Source: Oceanospirillaceae bacterium (GTDB taxonomy: Bacteria; Pseudomonadota; Gammaproteobacteria; Pseudomonadales; Balneatricaceae). From it: 7,849 bases of DNA. Of this stretch, positions 1 to 5,636 are shown in pieces. The DNA lies in contig JAGSHA010000139.1 of NCBI GenBank assembly GCA_023954795.1, forward strand, positions 1 through 7,849, given 5' to 3'. Made by a program: the position numbers and the translations under genes. The stretch's first letter is position 1. Every line of letters begins with the position of its first letter. Under the pieces are notes generated by a model that was not told the DNA's origin, made no database searches, and worked only from the letters and a program-made list of their open reading frames with translations.

Positions 1-498
1 CTCAAGCATCGCCAGCATCGCGACTAATCCCTGGTCCAACGCCTCAAGATCAATCGTCTCCAGCGGTGCCAGGATACTGTGGATATTGTCCACATGCGCT
101 TCGACGGTACGATCAATCAATTCCAACCCTTTGCCGGTTAGCTGAACTAACTTGCTACGCGCATCATCTGGGTTTGCAAGACGCTCAACCAACCCGGACG
201 ATTCCAGGCTTTTTAATCGATGGGTCATCGTGCCCGACGTGATCATCAGCGTTGAAAACAGCTCGGTAGGCGCTAAACAGTATGGCGCACCGGAGCGGCG
301 CAAAGTCGCCAGCACATCAAACTCCCACAGGGTCATGCCAAACTCAGCAAAAACAAGATCCAATCTTCGCTGTAACAACGCGGCACTGCGCTTCAGCCGC
401 CCCAACGTCCCCATAGGGGTCACATCCAGATCAGGTCTTTCACGTTCCCACTGATCCAGAATCAAGTCGACTGCATCTTTCTGCTGCTTAGCCTTCAT
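1..498 (-). CDS. pecS: PecS-like MarR-family transcriptional repressor (C-terminus cut by window edge)
   Basis: A winged-helix MarR-family regulator read on the minus strand from ATG 498-496. There are 166 open codons and the frame is still open at base 1, so only the last few residues can be missing (Dickeya PecS is about this length). An SD-like GAAGAGAG lies at 506-513, 7 nt before the ATG. Visible in my translation: the PecS-type N-terminal helix with QWERERPDLDV (16-26), FDVLATLRRSGAPY (60-73), recognition helix around TSGTMTHRLKSLE (87-99), and a wing with NPDDARSKLVQLT (109-121). W17, D61, R94 and R106 match the urate-pocket residues of HucR/PecS regulators; the D-R-R spacing (33, 12) equals that of HucR. 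One cysteine, C74, lies before the HTH. It is divergent from a PecM-like exporter and shares its operator region, so autorepression is likely. The family call is firm. The PecS subgroup rests on remembered sequence similarity and the paired transporter. Confidence 0.88.
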   Translation of the reverse strand, partial: MKAKQQKDAVDLILDQWERERPDLDVTPMGTLGRLKRSAALLQRRLDLVFAEFGMTLWEFDVLATLRRSGAPYCLAPTELFSTLMITSGTMTHRLKSLESSGLVERLANPDDARSKLVQLTGKGLELIDRTVEAHVDNIHSILAPLETIDLEALDQGLVAMLAMLE

Positions 499-521
499 TG
501 TCACACTCTCTTCAAATAATT

Positions 522-539
522 TATCTTGATATCAAGATA
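522..539. promoter_or_regulatory. Operator 1: perfect 18-bp palindrome, probable PecS/MarR site
   Basis: TATCTTGATATCAAGATA is a perfect inverted repeat with 9-bp arms. It lies 23 bp upstream of the pecS-like ATG. A MarR dimer typically binds an 18-22 bp palindrome of this kind. A TTGATA hexamer at 526-531 inside it could be a -35 box for the rightward promoter, but no convincing -10 follows. Assignment to the adjacent repressor is inference from position and symmetry. Confidence 0.75.
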
Positions 540-558
540 TATCCATGTAAGACTTTAT

Positions 559-580
559 TTTATCTTGAATTGAAGATAAA
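559..580. promoter_or_regulatory. Operator 2: near-copy of operator 1, overlapping the pecM ribosome binding site
   Basis: The core TATCTTGAATTGAAGATA (561-578) extends by TT/AA on both sides and has a single mismatched pair (G567/G572), so 10 of 11 base pairs are symmetric. It shares the TATCTTGA half-site with operator 1, and the two centres are 39 bp apart. The only SD-like sequence for the exporter (GAAGA, 572-576, 9 nt before the ATG) is in its right arm. Two equal sites on either side of the divergent promoters fit repression of both genes. Confidence 0.7.
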
Positions 581-585
581 TAACT

Positions 586-1500
586 ATGCCTATCACACGC
601 TTTTCCGATCTATTTCTAACTGCGCTGGCGCCGATGATCTGGGGTTCAACCTATATCGTGACCACAGAACTGTTGCCAGCAGATCGCCCATTTACGGCTG
701 CGCTACTACGCACGCTTCCCGCGGGTATTCTGCTGGTAATGTTTAGCCTACGCTATCTTAAACACTGCCATTGGTGGCGGCTGATCATTCTCGCTGCATT
801 GAATATTGGTGTATTTCAAGCATTCCTATTTATTGCAGCATATCGATTACCCGGTGGACTTGCTGCGGTATTGGGTGCGATCCAGCCACTGATCGTGATG
901 GGACTGATATGGGGATGTGACCAGCAACGCCCCGCCCAACTGGCTGTGTGGGCGAGCCTTACGGGAGTCATTGGCATGGCGGCGCTGATACTCGCGCCAG
1001 GCGCCGTTTGGGATCCAATCGGGATTGCTGCCGCGCTGATTGGCGCAATCTGTATGGCAGGCGGCACATATCTGACGCGTCGCTGGCGCAGCGATCTGCC
1101 GGTTCTGGCGATGACAGGCTGGCAATTGTTGCTGGGCGGTCTGATGTTAATGCCGATAGCACTGATCGTTGATCCTCCGCTACCCAGCCTCAACCCCCTT
1201 CAGGTCGTTGGTTATGTCTACCTATCACTGTTTGGTGCGTTGCTGGCATACGCACTCTGGTTCAGAGGCATTCGTCGGATCTCTCCAGTTGCGGTGTCGT
1301 CCCTTGGCCTGCTGAGCCCTCTCACAGCAGTGATATTAGGCTGGCTAATCCTTGATCAGAGCATGAGCGGTATTTCACTGCTTGGACTGGTAACAGTATT
1401 GGGCAGTATTCTCGCGGTGCAATGGGCCTCCGCACCGAAAAAACCCCGACATACCACCGTTCCAACCTCTACAGCTGCGCGCTGTACAGCAAAACCTTAA
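586..1500 (+). CDS. pecM: PecM-like EamA/DMT-superfamily exporter, 10 membrane helices
   Basis: An inner-membrane drug/metabolite transporter of 304 residues, the usual family length. Two EamA repeats are visible (roughly residues 12-135 and 148-279). There are about ten hydrophobic helices, near 8-26, 36-56, 65-85, 91-109, 117-137, 144-164, 174-195, 205-225, 236-256 and 262-281, then a polar cytoplasmic tail. Stretches such as TALAPMIWGSTYIVTTELLP (12-31) and AAYRLPGGLAA (84-94) are what I recall from the PecM subgroup. In Dickeya, PecM is tied to export of the antioxidant pigment indigoidine, and pecM is divergent from pecS, as here. The substrate in this organism is unknown, and no indigoidine synthase gene is in the window. 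The start at 586 is the first ATG of the frame, preceded by GAAGA inside operator 2. It probably forms an operon with the nitroreductase gene 27 bp downstream. Confidence 0.85.
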   Translation: MPITRFSDLFLTALAPMIWGSTYIVTTELLPADRPFTAALLRTLPAGILLVMFSLRYLKHCHWWRLIILAALNIGVFQAFLFIAAYRLPGGLAAVLGAIQPLIVMGLIWGCDQQRPAQLAVWASLTGVIGMAALILAPGAVWDPIGIAAALIGAICMAGGTYLTRRWRSDLPVLAMTGWQLLLGGLMLMPIALIVDPPLPSLNPLQVVGYVYLSLFGALLAYALWFRGIRRISPVAVSSLGLLSPLTAVILGWLILDQSMSGISLLGLVTVLGSILAVQWASAPKKPRHTTVPTSTAARCTAKP

Positions 1501-1527
1501 CCTGAATTAACATCAGAGGATGCTTAC

Positions 1528-2145
1528 ATGTCCAACCCAATGACCCGATTACTTGAGACCCGGACATCCACCACGCGCTACCAGACGGACTCTCCGATCT
1601 CTGATGCGCAGGTAGAGGAGTTAGTACGTTGTGCAACACTGGCGCCCTCGGCGTATAACCTACAGAACTGGAGGTTTATTGCGGTGCGCTCTGATATTGC
1701 CAGAACTAAACTGCAGCAAATCGCATACGGGCAGTCGCAAGTTGGGGATGCGCCCGTGACCTTTATTGTCTGTGGCACATTGGAAGCGCATAAAGATCTG
1801 GCTGAAGCACTTCAACCCTCAGTCGACGCCGGTATTATCAGCGAAAACCTGCAAGCCAGTTGGGTGTCTGCTGCCACAATGTCTCACCAGAACAACGCTC
1901 AACTGCAGCGCGATGAGGCTTTTCGCTCTGCCTCACTGGCGGCCATGACGCTGATGCTAGCAGCTCAGGGGATGGGGCTAGCAACCGGTGCGATGAGTGG
2001 GTTTGATACGGAATTGCTGAGTGATACCTTCGAACTATCACCGGAAGAGGTTCCTGTTATGCTGATTACTGCAGGCCATCCAAAGGAAAATAACTGGCCT
2101 CAGAAACGCCGTAAACCTCTCTCAGAGGTCATGCGAACCCTATAG
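1528..2145 (+). CDS. FMN-dependent nitroreductase-family oxidoreductase (MhqN/YodC-like)
   Basis: A cytoplasmic NAD(P)H:FMN oxidoreductase of 205 residues, normal for the single-domain nitroreductase family. Members reduce nitroaromatics, quinones or enones using NAD(P)H. Flavin-contact signatures are present: R12-T-S14-T-T-R17 at the N-terminus, P40-S-A-Y-N44-L-Q46-N-W48, GLATGAMSGFD (150-160), and a basic KRRKPLSEV segment (193-201) that usually contacts the FMN phosphate. The pattern PSAYNLQNWRF followed by AYGQSQVGDAP (66-76) resembles the Bacillus MhqN/YodC branch, which is controlled by MarR/DUF24 quinone sensors. A clear SD (AGAGGA, 1515-1520) sits 7 nt before the ATG. It starts 27 bp after the exporter stop with no terminator between, so co-transcription from the PecS-controlled promoter is likely. 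The exact substrate cannot be told from sequence. Confidence 0.88.
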   Translation: MSNPMTRLLETRTSTTRYQTDSPISDAQVEELVRCATLAPSAYNLQNWRFIAVRSDIARTKLQQIAYGQSQVGDAPVTFIVCGTLEAHKDLAEALQPSVDAGIISENLQASWVSAATMSHQNNAQLQRDEAFRSASLAAMTLMLAAQGMGLATGAMSGFDTELLSDTFELSPEEVPVMLITAGHPKENNWPQKRRKPLSEVMRTL

Positions 2146-2175
2146 CACAACGATTCTCATCTTTTATACAGACAC

Positions 2176-2205
2176 AAAAAAGGCGACCCAAAGGTCGCCT
2201 TTTTT
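2176..2205. terminator. Bidirectional intrinsic terminator between convergent genes
   Basis: A perfect GGCGACC/GGTCGCC stem (2182-2188 with 2193-2199) with a CAAA loop is flanked by A6 on the left (2176-2181) and T6 on the right (2200-2205). It therefore works as a hairpin plus U-tract on either strand. It ends the pecM-nitroreductase transcript and the aspartokinase transcript, whose stop codon is 15 bp away. Confidence 0.93.
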
Positions 2206-2220
2206 ACTGCCAGACGCGCA

Positions 2221-3645
2221 TTAAGCCGCGTCGTGCAGGTTATTTCCATTCTCAATCAGCGCCTGATGCAAAGCGATGATAGCCTGATCGTAATCATCTT
2301 CATGAACAATGCACTGCATCTCAACCTGACGGATTGACTGATGCAAAGCCTGCACATTGATATCAGCCTCTGCCAGTGCAGTGACGGTGCGGGCCAGAAT
2401 CCCTTTCACTTTCATGTGGGAACCGATGGCAGATACAATCGCCAGATTGTGCAGCTGTACCGCACCTTCCGGATACGTATCTTCGATCAGACGGGTCGCA
2501 CGGTTTACCATCTTGCGGGAACCCGCAACATAATATGTGATGCTGTTCGCATCCGCGTCTTTGTTGACCACATACAGCTTCAGCTGACGCAATAATGTGG
2601 AAATTTCAATATCGTATCCCGCATCACCCAACATCTCCTGATCGAAAATCTCGATACCAAAGACATCCTTACGCCCGGCAATGATCTCAACACGTGGGAT
2701 TTCGCTGCGATATTCCTGGCTAATCAGCGTACCTTCGTCTTCAGGCTGGAATGCATTCTTAATACGCAACTGCACACCACAACGACGCAAGCCTTTTGCC
2801 GCTTTAGGATGGATCGCTTCCATACCTAAGTTCGACAACTGATCGGCTACGTCATAGTTGGTACGACCAATCGTGACGACATTATCCATTCCCACCAGCA
2901 TCGGGTCGGCAGAACTCAGGTGATATTCCTTATGGATAATCGCTTCTGCGGCGCCTGTGACTGTCGCAATCGCACTGAAAGTCATCTCGCTATAACCACG
3001 ATCAAAAGTGGTCATCAGGCCTTCTTCACAGTGGGTATAGCCCGTAGCAATCACCAGTTCTTTATCAAACTCGATGCCATCAAATTGCTTAGCGACCATC
3101 TCTTCGAAAGGAATCGGCGTAGCCATATGCCAACCCGTCAGGTCAACGAAGCGGGCATTAATACCCTCTTTACGCAGGGCTAATACTGAGTTGTAAGCAC
3201 TGTGAGCTTCACCAATTGATGCCAGCATCTCACGCACCTTCATCAGATGCTCTTCCAGCTGGAAGTGACCGTAAGAGCACAGGTGGTGCAGACTCTTCAT
3301 GCAATCACGCACATCATTCAGGCGTTCAGCTACAAAATTGTTCGCAGAGGTCAGTTCAAACTCAGAGTCAAACAGCTCGGAGTTGATCTCCTGCATGTTC
3401 ACCTGAAGCTTATTCAGCGCTTCCACCCAGGCTTCTTCACTTTCTGCATTTGCAAAACGTGCATAAACACCCGGCTCACCGGTTTTTTTATGCTCCAACA
3501 GCTGGTTGGTAATACCGCCGTATGCAGACACCACAAAAATTCGGTTATACAGCTGATCTTCGCTGCGCTTACCGATCAAAATAGTGTCCATCAATTCCTG
3601 AAAGCGGCTCATGGACGTGCCGCCAATCTTCTCAACTGTATGCAT
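2221..3645 (-). CDS. ask: Aspartate kinase, ectoine-associated type (Ask_Ect)
   Basis: Catalyses L-aspartate + ATP to 4-phospho-L-aspartate, the entry to the aspartate family of amino acids and, through aspartate semialdehyde, to ectoine. It has 474 residues, similar to remembered Ask_Ect proteins such as that of Pseudomonas stutzeri. The kinase domain opens with MHTVEKIGGTSMS, with the nucleotide-site KIGGTS at 6-11. FVVSAYGG (37-44), ATGYTHCEEGLMTTFDRGYS (200-219), and MEAIHPKAAKGLRR (275-288) follow, then two ACT domains (about 318-385 and 395-470; VSAIGSHMKVKGI in the second). The RGYSE segment replaces the GRGGSD of ordinary LysC enzymes, as in the ectoine branch. Ask_Ect genes usually close an ectABC operon. 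Here the gene is alone, behind its own promoter and a long leader. The start is set by the conserved MHTVEKIGG; only a weak SD (TAAG) precedes it. Whether it serves ectoine or general lysine/threonine supply is inference. Confidence 0.92.
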   Translation of the reverse strand: MHTVEKIGGTSMSRFQELMDTILIGKRSEDQLYNRIFVVSAYGGITNQLLEHKKTGEPGVYARFANAESEEAWVEALNKLQVNMQEINSELFDSEFELTSANNFVAERLNDVRDCMKSLHHLCSYGHFQLEEHLMKVREMLASIGEAHSAYNSVLALRKEGINARFVDLTGWHMATPIPFEEMVAKQFDGIEFDKELVIATGYTHCEEGLMTTFDRGYSEMTFSAIATVTGAAEAIIHKEYHLSSADPMLVGMDNVVTIGRTNYDVADQLSNLGMEAIHPKAAKGLRRCGVQLRIKNAFQPEDEGTLISQEYRSEIPRVEIIAGRKDVFGIEIFDQEMLGDAGYDIEISTLLRQLKLYVVNKDADANSITYYVAGSRKMVNRATRLIEDTYPEGAVQLHNLAIVSAIGSHMKVKGILARTVTALAEADINVQALHQSIRQVEMQCIVHEDDYDQAIIALHQALIENGNNLHDAA

Positions 3646-3662
3646 ACTTATATTACGCTTTC

Positions 3663-3713
3663 TCAGTGACTGCCGTTGGTCTTCGCCGGTGAACGGATCA
3701 GAGTGCGAAGCAT
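3663..3713 (-). CDS. Possible 16-codon leader peptide upstream of the aspartokinase gene
   Basis: An ATG (3713-3711) opens a frame encoding MLRTLIRSPAKTNGSH, ending in TGA at 3665-3663, 17 nt before the aspartokinase ATG. A TTAGG-like SD is 5 nt upstream of the start. The peptide frame begins in one leader hairpin and runs through the next. It has isolated Thr, Lys and Ile codons but no run of a single regulatory amino acid, so classical attenuation is not obvious. A short frame of this size can arise by chance. Confidence 0.22.
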   Translation of the reverse strand: MLRTLIRSPAKTNGSH

Positions 3714-3750
3714 TGTGCCTAACGCCTCACAATAACTGGTCCTTTCCAGT
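3681..3750 (-). ncRNA. Candidate structured 5' leader of aspartokinase mRNA (three abutting hairpins)
   Basis: Read on the minus strand, three perfect stems follow one another with single-nucleotide joints. ACTGG/CCAGT with a 6-nt loop spans 3735-3750. ATTGTG/CACAAT with a 10-nt loop spans 3712-3733. CTTCGC/GCGAAG with an 18-nt loop spans 3681-3710. A second TTCGCACT copy just 5' of the first stem (minus strand, about 3747-3755) could pair with GCGAAG instead, giving an alternative fold. I cannot match it to the lysine riboswitch or another known class, and no U-tract follows. Regulation is inferred, not shown. Confidence 0.4.
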
Positions 3751-3777
3751 GCGAAATACAGAAAAATTTGGCGCAAA

Positions 3778-3806
3778 ATTATACACCAAAAGTATGAAGA
3801 TGTGTG
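3778..3806 (-). promoter_or_regulatory. Probable sigma70 promoter of the aspartokinase gene
   Basis: The minus strand carries a perfect TATAAT (3783-3778). At 17-bp spacing the -35 position reads CACACA (3806-3801), only half matching TTGACA. A start near 3771 would give a leader of about 125 nt. The imperfect -35 suggests activator help or stress control, but no activator site was recognised. Confidence 0.5.
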
Positions 3807-3860
3807 CAGAACATCATTAACCTATTGGCTAATGCCAGCAGCAGCACGCTGCAAAACCGT

Positions 3861-4613
3861 TCAACTCCTACCGGCAGAAGGACCCACTACCTGGTTGCGA
3901 CCTTCGTTCTTAGCCCAGTACAGACGCTCATCAGTACGGTGCATCAGGTCAGAATAGGATTCCCCTTTACGTAACTGAGAGACACCGAAACTAGCCGTCA
4001 CAGCCCGGTCTAAACCAAAACTCTCCGTCTCAACCTGCAATCGCAACCGATCAGCTATATTGGTCGCAACCGAACCATCCGTTTCAGTGACGATAATCAT
4101 AAACTCCTCCCCCCCGATGCGGGCAAGGTAATCGTAGCTGCGCACATACTGGCTGATACTGCGGATCAGCTGCTGCAATACCCGGTCCCCGGCTGGATGA
4201 CCGTACGTATCGTTGATCAGTTTAAAGTGATCGATATCGAAAACGATCAGCGCCAACGGTGAATCAGAACGATGAGAACGACGCACTTCATTCGTCAGGA
4301 TCTCCACTGCCCGGCGACGGTTTAGGATACCGGTCAGCGAATCGGTGCCTGCCTGAGAAACCAGCATTTCAATCTCTCGTTTGCGCCGCAAAGCAAAGAT
4401 CAGCAAATACAGAGGAAGGATAAACATCAGACTGAAGAGCAGATCCGCCAGCTGCATACTTTCATATTGCTGCAGGTATGCGAAAACATGCTCTGCAGCA
4501 TCAAACTCCATATTCAGAAGAATGATGCCTAAGAACAGTGGACTGCAAAACAGCAACTCCATCCATAGACGCCGCTTTTTCTGAAACCTGTGACTATTCA
4601 AACGCCTGACCAA
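3861..4613 (-). CDS. Membrane-anchored GGDEF diguanylate cyclase
   Basis: Makes cyclic di-GMP from two GTP. A basic N-terminus (RRLNSHRFQKKRR) is followed by a hydrophobic helix near 17-35, a short presumed periplasmic loop of about 22 residues, a second helix near 58-75 and a cytoplasmic GGDEF domain (about 88-245). Active-site motifs look intact: DSLTGILNRR (91-100), FDIDHFKLINDTYGH (125-139) with metal/GTP residue D126, and the signature GGEEF (167-171). An inhibitory I-site RxxD is present as R158-S-Y-D161, so product feedback is likely. There is no separate sensor domain. The frame opens at TTG 4613, one codon after an in-frame stop, with AGAGG directly abutting it. TTG 4601 or ATG 4562 (residue 18) are alternative starts; ATG 4562 would drop the basic leader. 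It is divergent from the hemerythrin gene, 263 bp from its ATG. Confidence 0.9.
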   Translation of the reverse strand: MVRRLNSHRFQKKRRLWMELLFCSPLFLGIILLNMEFDAAEHVFAYLQQYESMQLADLLFSLMFILPLYLLIFALRRKREIEMLVSQAGTDSLTGILNRRRAVEILTNEVRRSHRSDSPLALIVFDIDHFKLINDTYGHPAGDRVLQQLIRSISQYVRSYDYLARIGGEEFMIIVTETDGSVATNIADRLRLQVETESFGLDRAVTASFGVSQLRKGESYSDLMHRTDERLYWAKNEGRNQVVGPSAGRS

Positions 4614-4671
4614 CCTCTATCGCAATTCCAGCCCTTGTATAATGCTGGCATGAGCCGTGTTCTGTTCTGAC

Positions 4672-4700
4672 ATTGTAACGCTGATCGTTCGTAACCAGAA
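4672..4700 (-). promoter_or_regulatory. Weak promoter candidate for the diguanylate cyclase
   Basis: The minus strand reads TACAAT at 4677-4672, one mismatch from the -10 consensus. The -35 position at 17-bp spacing is TTCTGG (4700-4695), a poor match. It would give a leader of about 50 nt before TTG 4613. It is offered only because nothing better lies upstream of the gene. Confidence 0.25.
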
Positions 4701-4794
4701 ATTTATTAACGTTCGATCTACAACAAACTGTGGTCCTTATCGGCCGCACTTCCAATTTCCAAAGCACCGATACAAAAAAGCCATCTCGGTGAAA

Positions 4795-4808
4795 TTGACA
4801 TCGATCAA
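4795..4808. promoter_or_regulatory. FNR/Anr-like box upstream of the hemerythrin gene
   Basis: TTGACATCGATCAA matches the FNR/Anr consensus TTGAT-N4-ATCAA at 9 of 10 defined positions. Its centre is 4801.5. A -10-like TGTAAT at 4834-4839 places transcription start near 4843-4846, so the box sits at about -41 to -44, the class II activator position. The left half also reads TTGACA, a possible plain -35, but no good -10 lies at 16-18 bp from it. Low-oxygen induction of the hemerythrin is inferred. Confidence 0.6.
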
Positions 4809-4876
4809 ACGCGCCTATTTGCAATTCAGCTAATGTAATCCGCATCGATTTGCAGCCCAGTAGCCAGGAGCAAAAT

Positions 4877-5299
4877 ATGAGCAGCCTACCCCTCGAAACG
4901 ATCCCCAGTGTCCAGCTGGATTTCATGAATGACGACCATCGCGAAGCCACCCTGCTAACCAACAAACTCTATGCCATGGTGCAGGACGCTAAAGACAATT
5001 CTGAATTTGATCGCTCGGCTATCACAGAAACGATGCACGCAATTTTTGTTCACGATCAGGAACACTTTGCACGGGAAGAAGCCGAGATGGAACGCACAGG
5101 GTTTCCGGCTTACGGATGCCACAAAGGTGAACATGAACGGGTACTGGCTGAACTGCAGGAAGTGTATCAACACTGGCAGAACGGTATGGAACCGGAAACA
5201 CTAGAGAAATACCTGACTGAAACGATGACACCCTGGTTTATTAATCACATTAATACGATGGATACTGTGACGGCCATGTTTGTATCAAGGCACGACTAA
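4877..5299 (+). CDS. Single-domain bacteriohemerythrin (di-iron O2-binding protein)
   Basis: A 140-residue four-helix protein expected to bind O2 reversibly at a non-haem di-iron site in the cytoplasm. Bacterial members are proposed to store, deliver or sense oxygen. All seven classical ligands can be placed: H21 (NDDHREATLL), H63 and E67 (EHFAREE), H82 and H86 (CHKGEH), H124 and D129 (NHINTMD). ATG 4877 is chosen because CAGGAG (4865-4870) lies 6 nt before it. A longer frame from TTG 4850 would add nine residues over that SD and is unlikely. An FNR/Anr-like box and a -10-like element precede it. It is a stand-alone domain with no fused signalling module, divergent from a diguanylate cyclase gene. 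Confidence 0.92.
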   Translation: MSSLPLETIPSVQLDFMNDDHREATLLTNKLYAMVQDAKDNSEFDRSAITETMHAIFVHDQEHFAREEAEMERTGFPAYGCHKGEHERVLAELQEVYQHWQNGMEPETLEKYLTETMTPWFINHINTMDTVTAMFVSRHD

Positions 5300-5636
5300 C
5301 CCGTTAATTAAACAAACGTACGCTTTATCTTTTCTGAGCTTTACGGTTAATACGCAGTGGCTCCCAGTGATAAATCAGATTTAATCTCTGATCTGGACGA
5401 ATTTTATAATCGTATATTGCAAGGCGCTTATATTTAGTTATAAAGTTCGTTCTCCTCATTATCAGGAACCCGGTAATACCAAACTGCATTTGCTTGCCAA
5501 ACGCGGTTTCTTTCCGGGAAAGGGACTACAATTTAATAAGCTCACCCCTGAACTTTTATTCCAAACAAGTATCAGGCGCTTATTAGCAGTAATAAGGACG
5601 TCCTATTCATCTGCTTGGTAGTACATATTGCTCACT
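5300..5636. other. Gene-poor interval of 337 bp between hemerythrin and small-protein genes
   Basis: No coding frame of believable length was recognised on either strand. Visible are a hairpin ATCAGA/TCTGAT (5374-5392), about 75 bp after the hemerythrin stop and followed by a short T-rich stretch, which is at best a weak terminator; an isolated TATAAT (5405-5410) without a good -35; an inverted repeat CTTTCC-G-GGAAAG (5510-5522); a palindrome AGGACGTCCT (5595-5604); and a 10-bp direct repeat AGGCGCTTAT (5422-5431 and 5574-5583). It may hold the small gene's promoter or a decayed gene. Neither can be shown from sequence alone. Confidence 0.5.
5422..5583 (+). repeat. 10-bp direct repeat AGGCGCTTAT, two copies 152 bp apart
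   Basis: Exact copies lie at 5422-5431 and 5574-5583. The bases after each copy are loosely alike (ATTTAGTTATAAAG and TAGCAGTAATAAGG), which could mean an old duplication or a repeated protein site. Chance cannot be excluded. Confidence 0.3.

Noticed and set aside
152..454. Plus-strand open frame of 100 codons
   Set aside because: It is antisense to the PecS-like gene, whose minus-strand translation is clearly MarR; no SD and an unlikely composition.
3247..3669. Plus-strand open frame of 140 codons
   Set aside because: It lies opposite the conserved aspartokinase N-terminal region and resembles no protein; a shadow of that gene's codon bias.
3826..3850. Small hairpins (TGGC/GCCA and GCAGC/GCTGC) as a terminator for the diguanylate cyclase gene
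   Set aside because: Stems of 4-5 bp with no U-tract on the minus strand; read-through into the aspartokinase leader cannot be excluded.
3646..3860. Lysine riboswitch ahead of the aspartokinase
   Set aside because: The leader is short and I could not find the conserved lysine-riboswitch core; three simple hairpins do not form its five-helix junction.
4638..4643. Perfect TATAAT on the plus strand between the divergent genes
   Set aside because: No -35 at 16-18 bp, and it lies over 230 bp before the hemerythrin ATG with a better candidate nearer.
4594..4965. Minus-strand open frame of 123 codons overlapping the hemerythrin and cyclase starts
   Set aside because: It overlaps the well-supported hemerythrin 5' end and the divergent regulatory region, with no recognisable domain.
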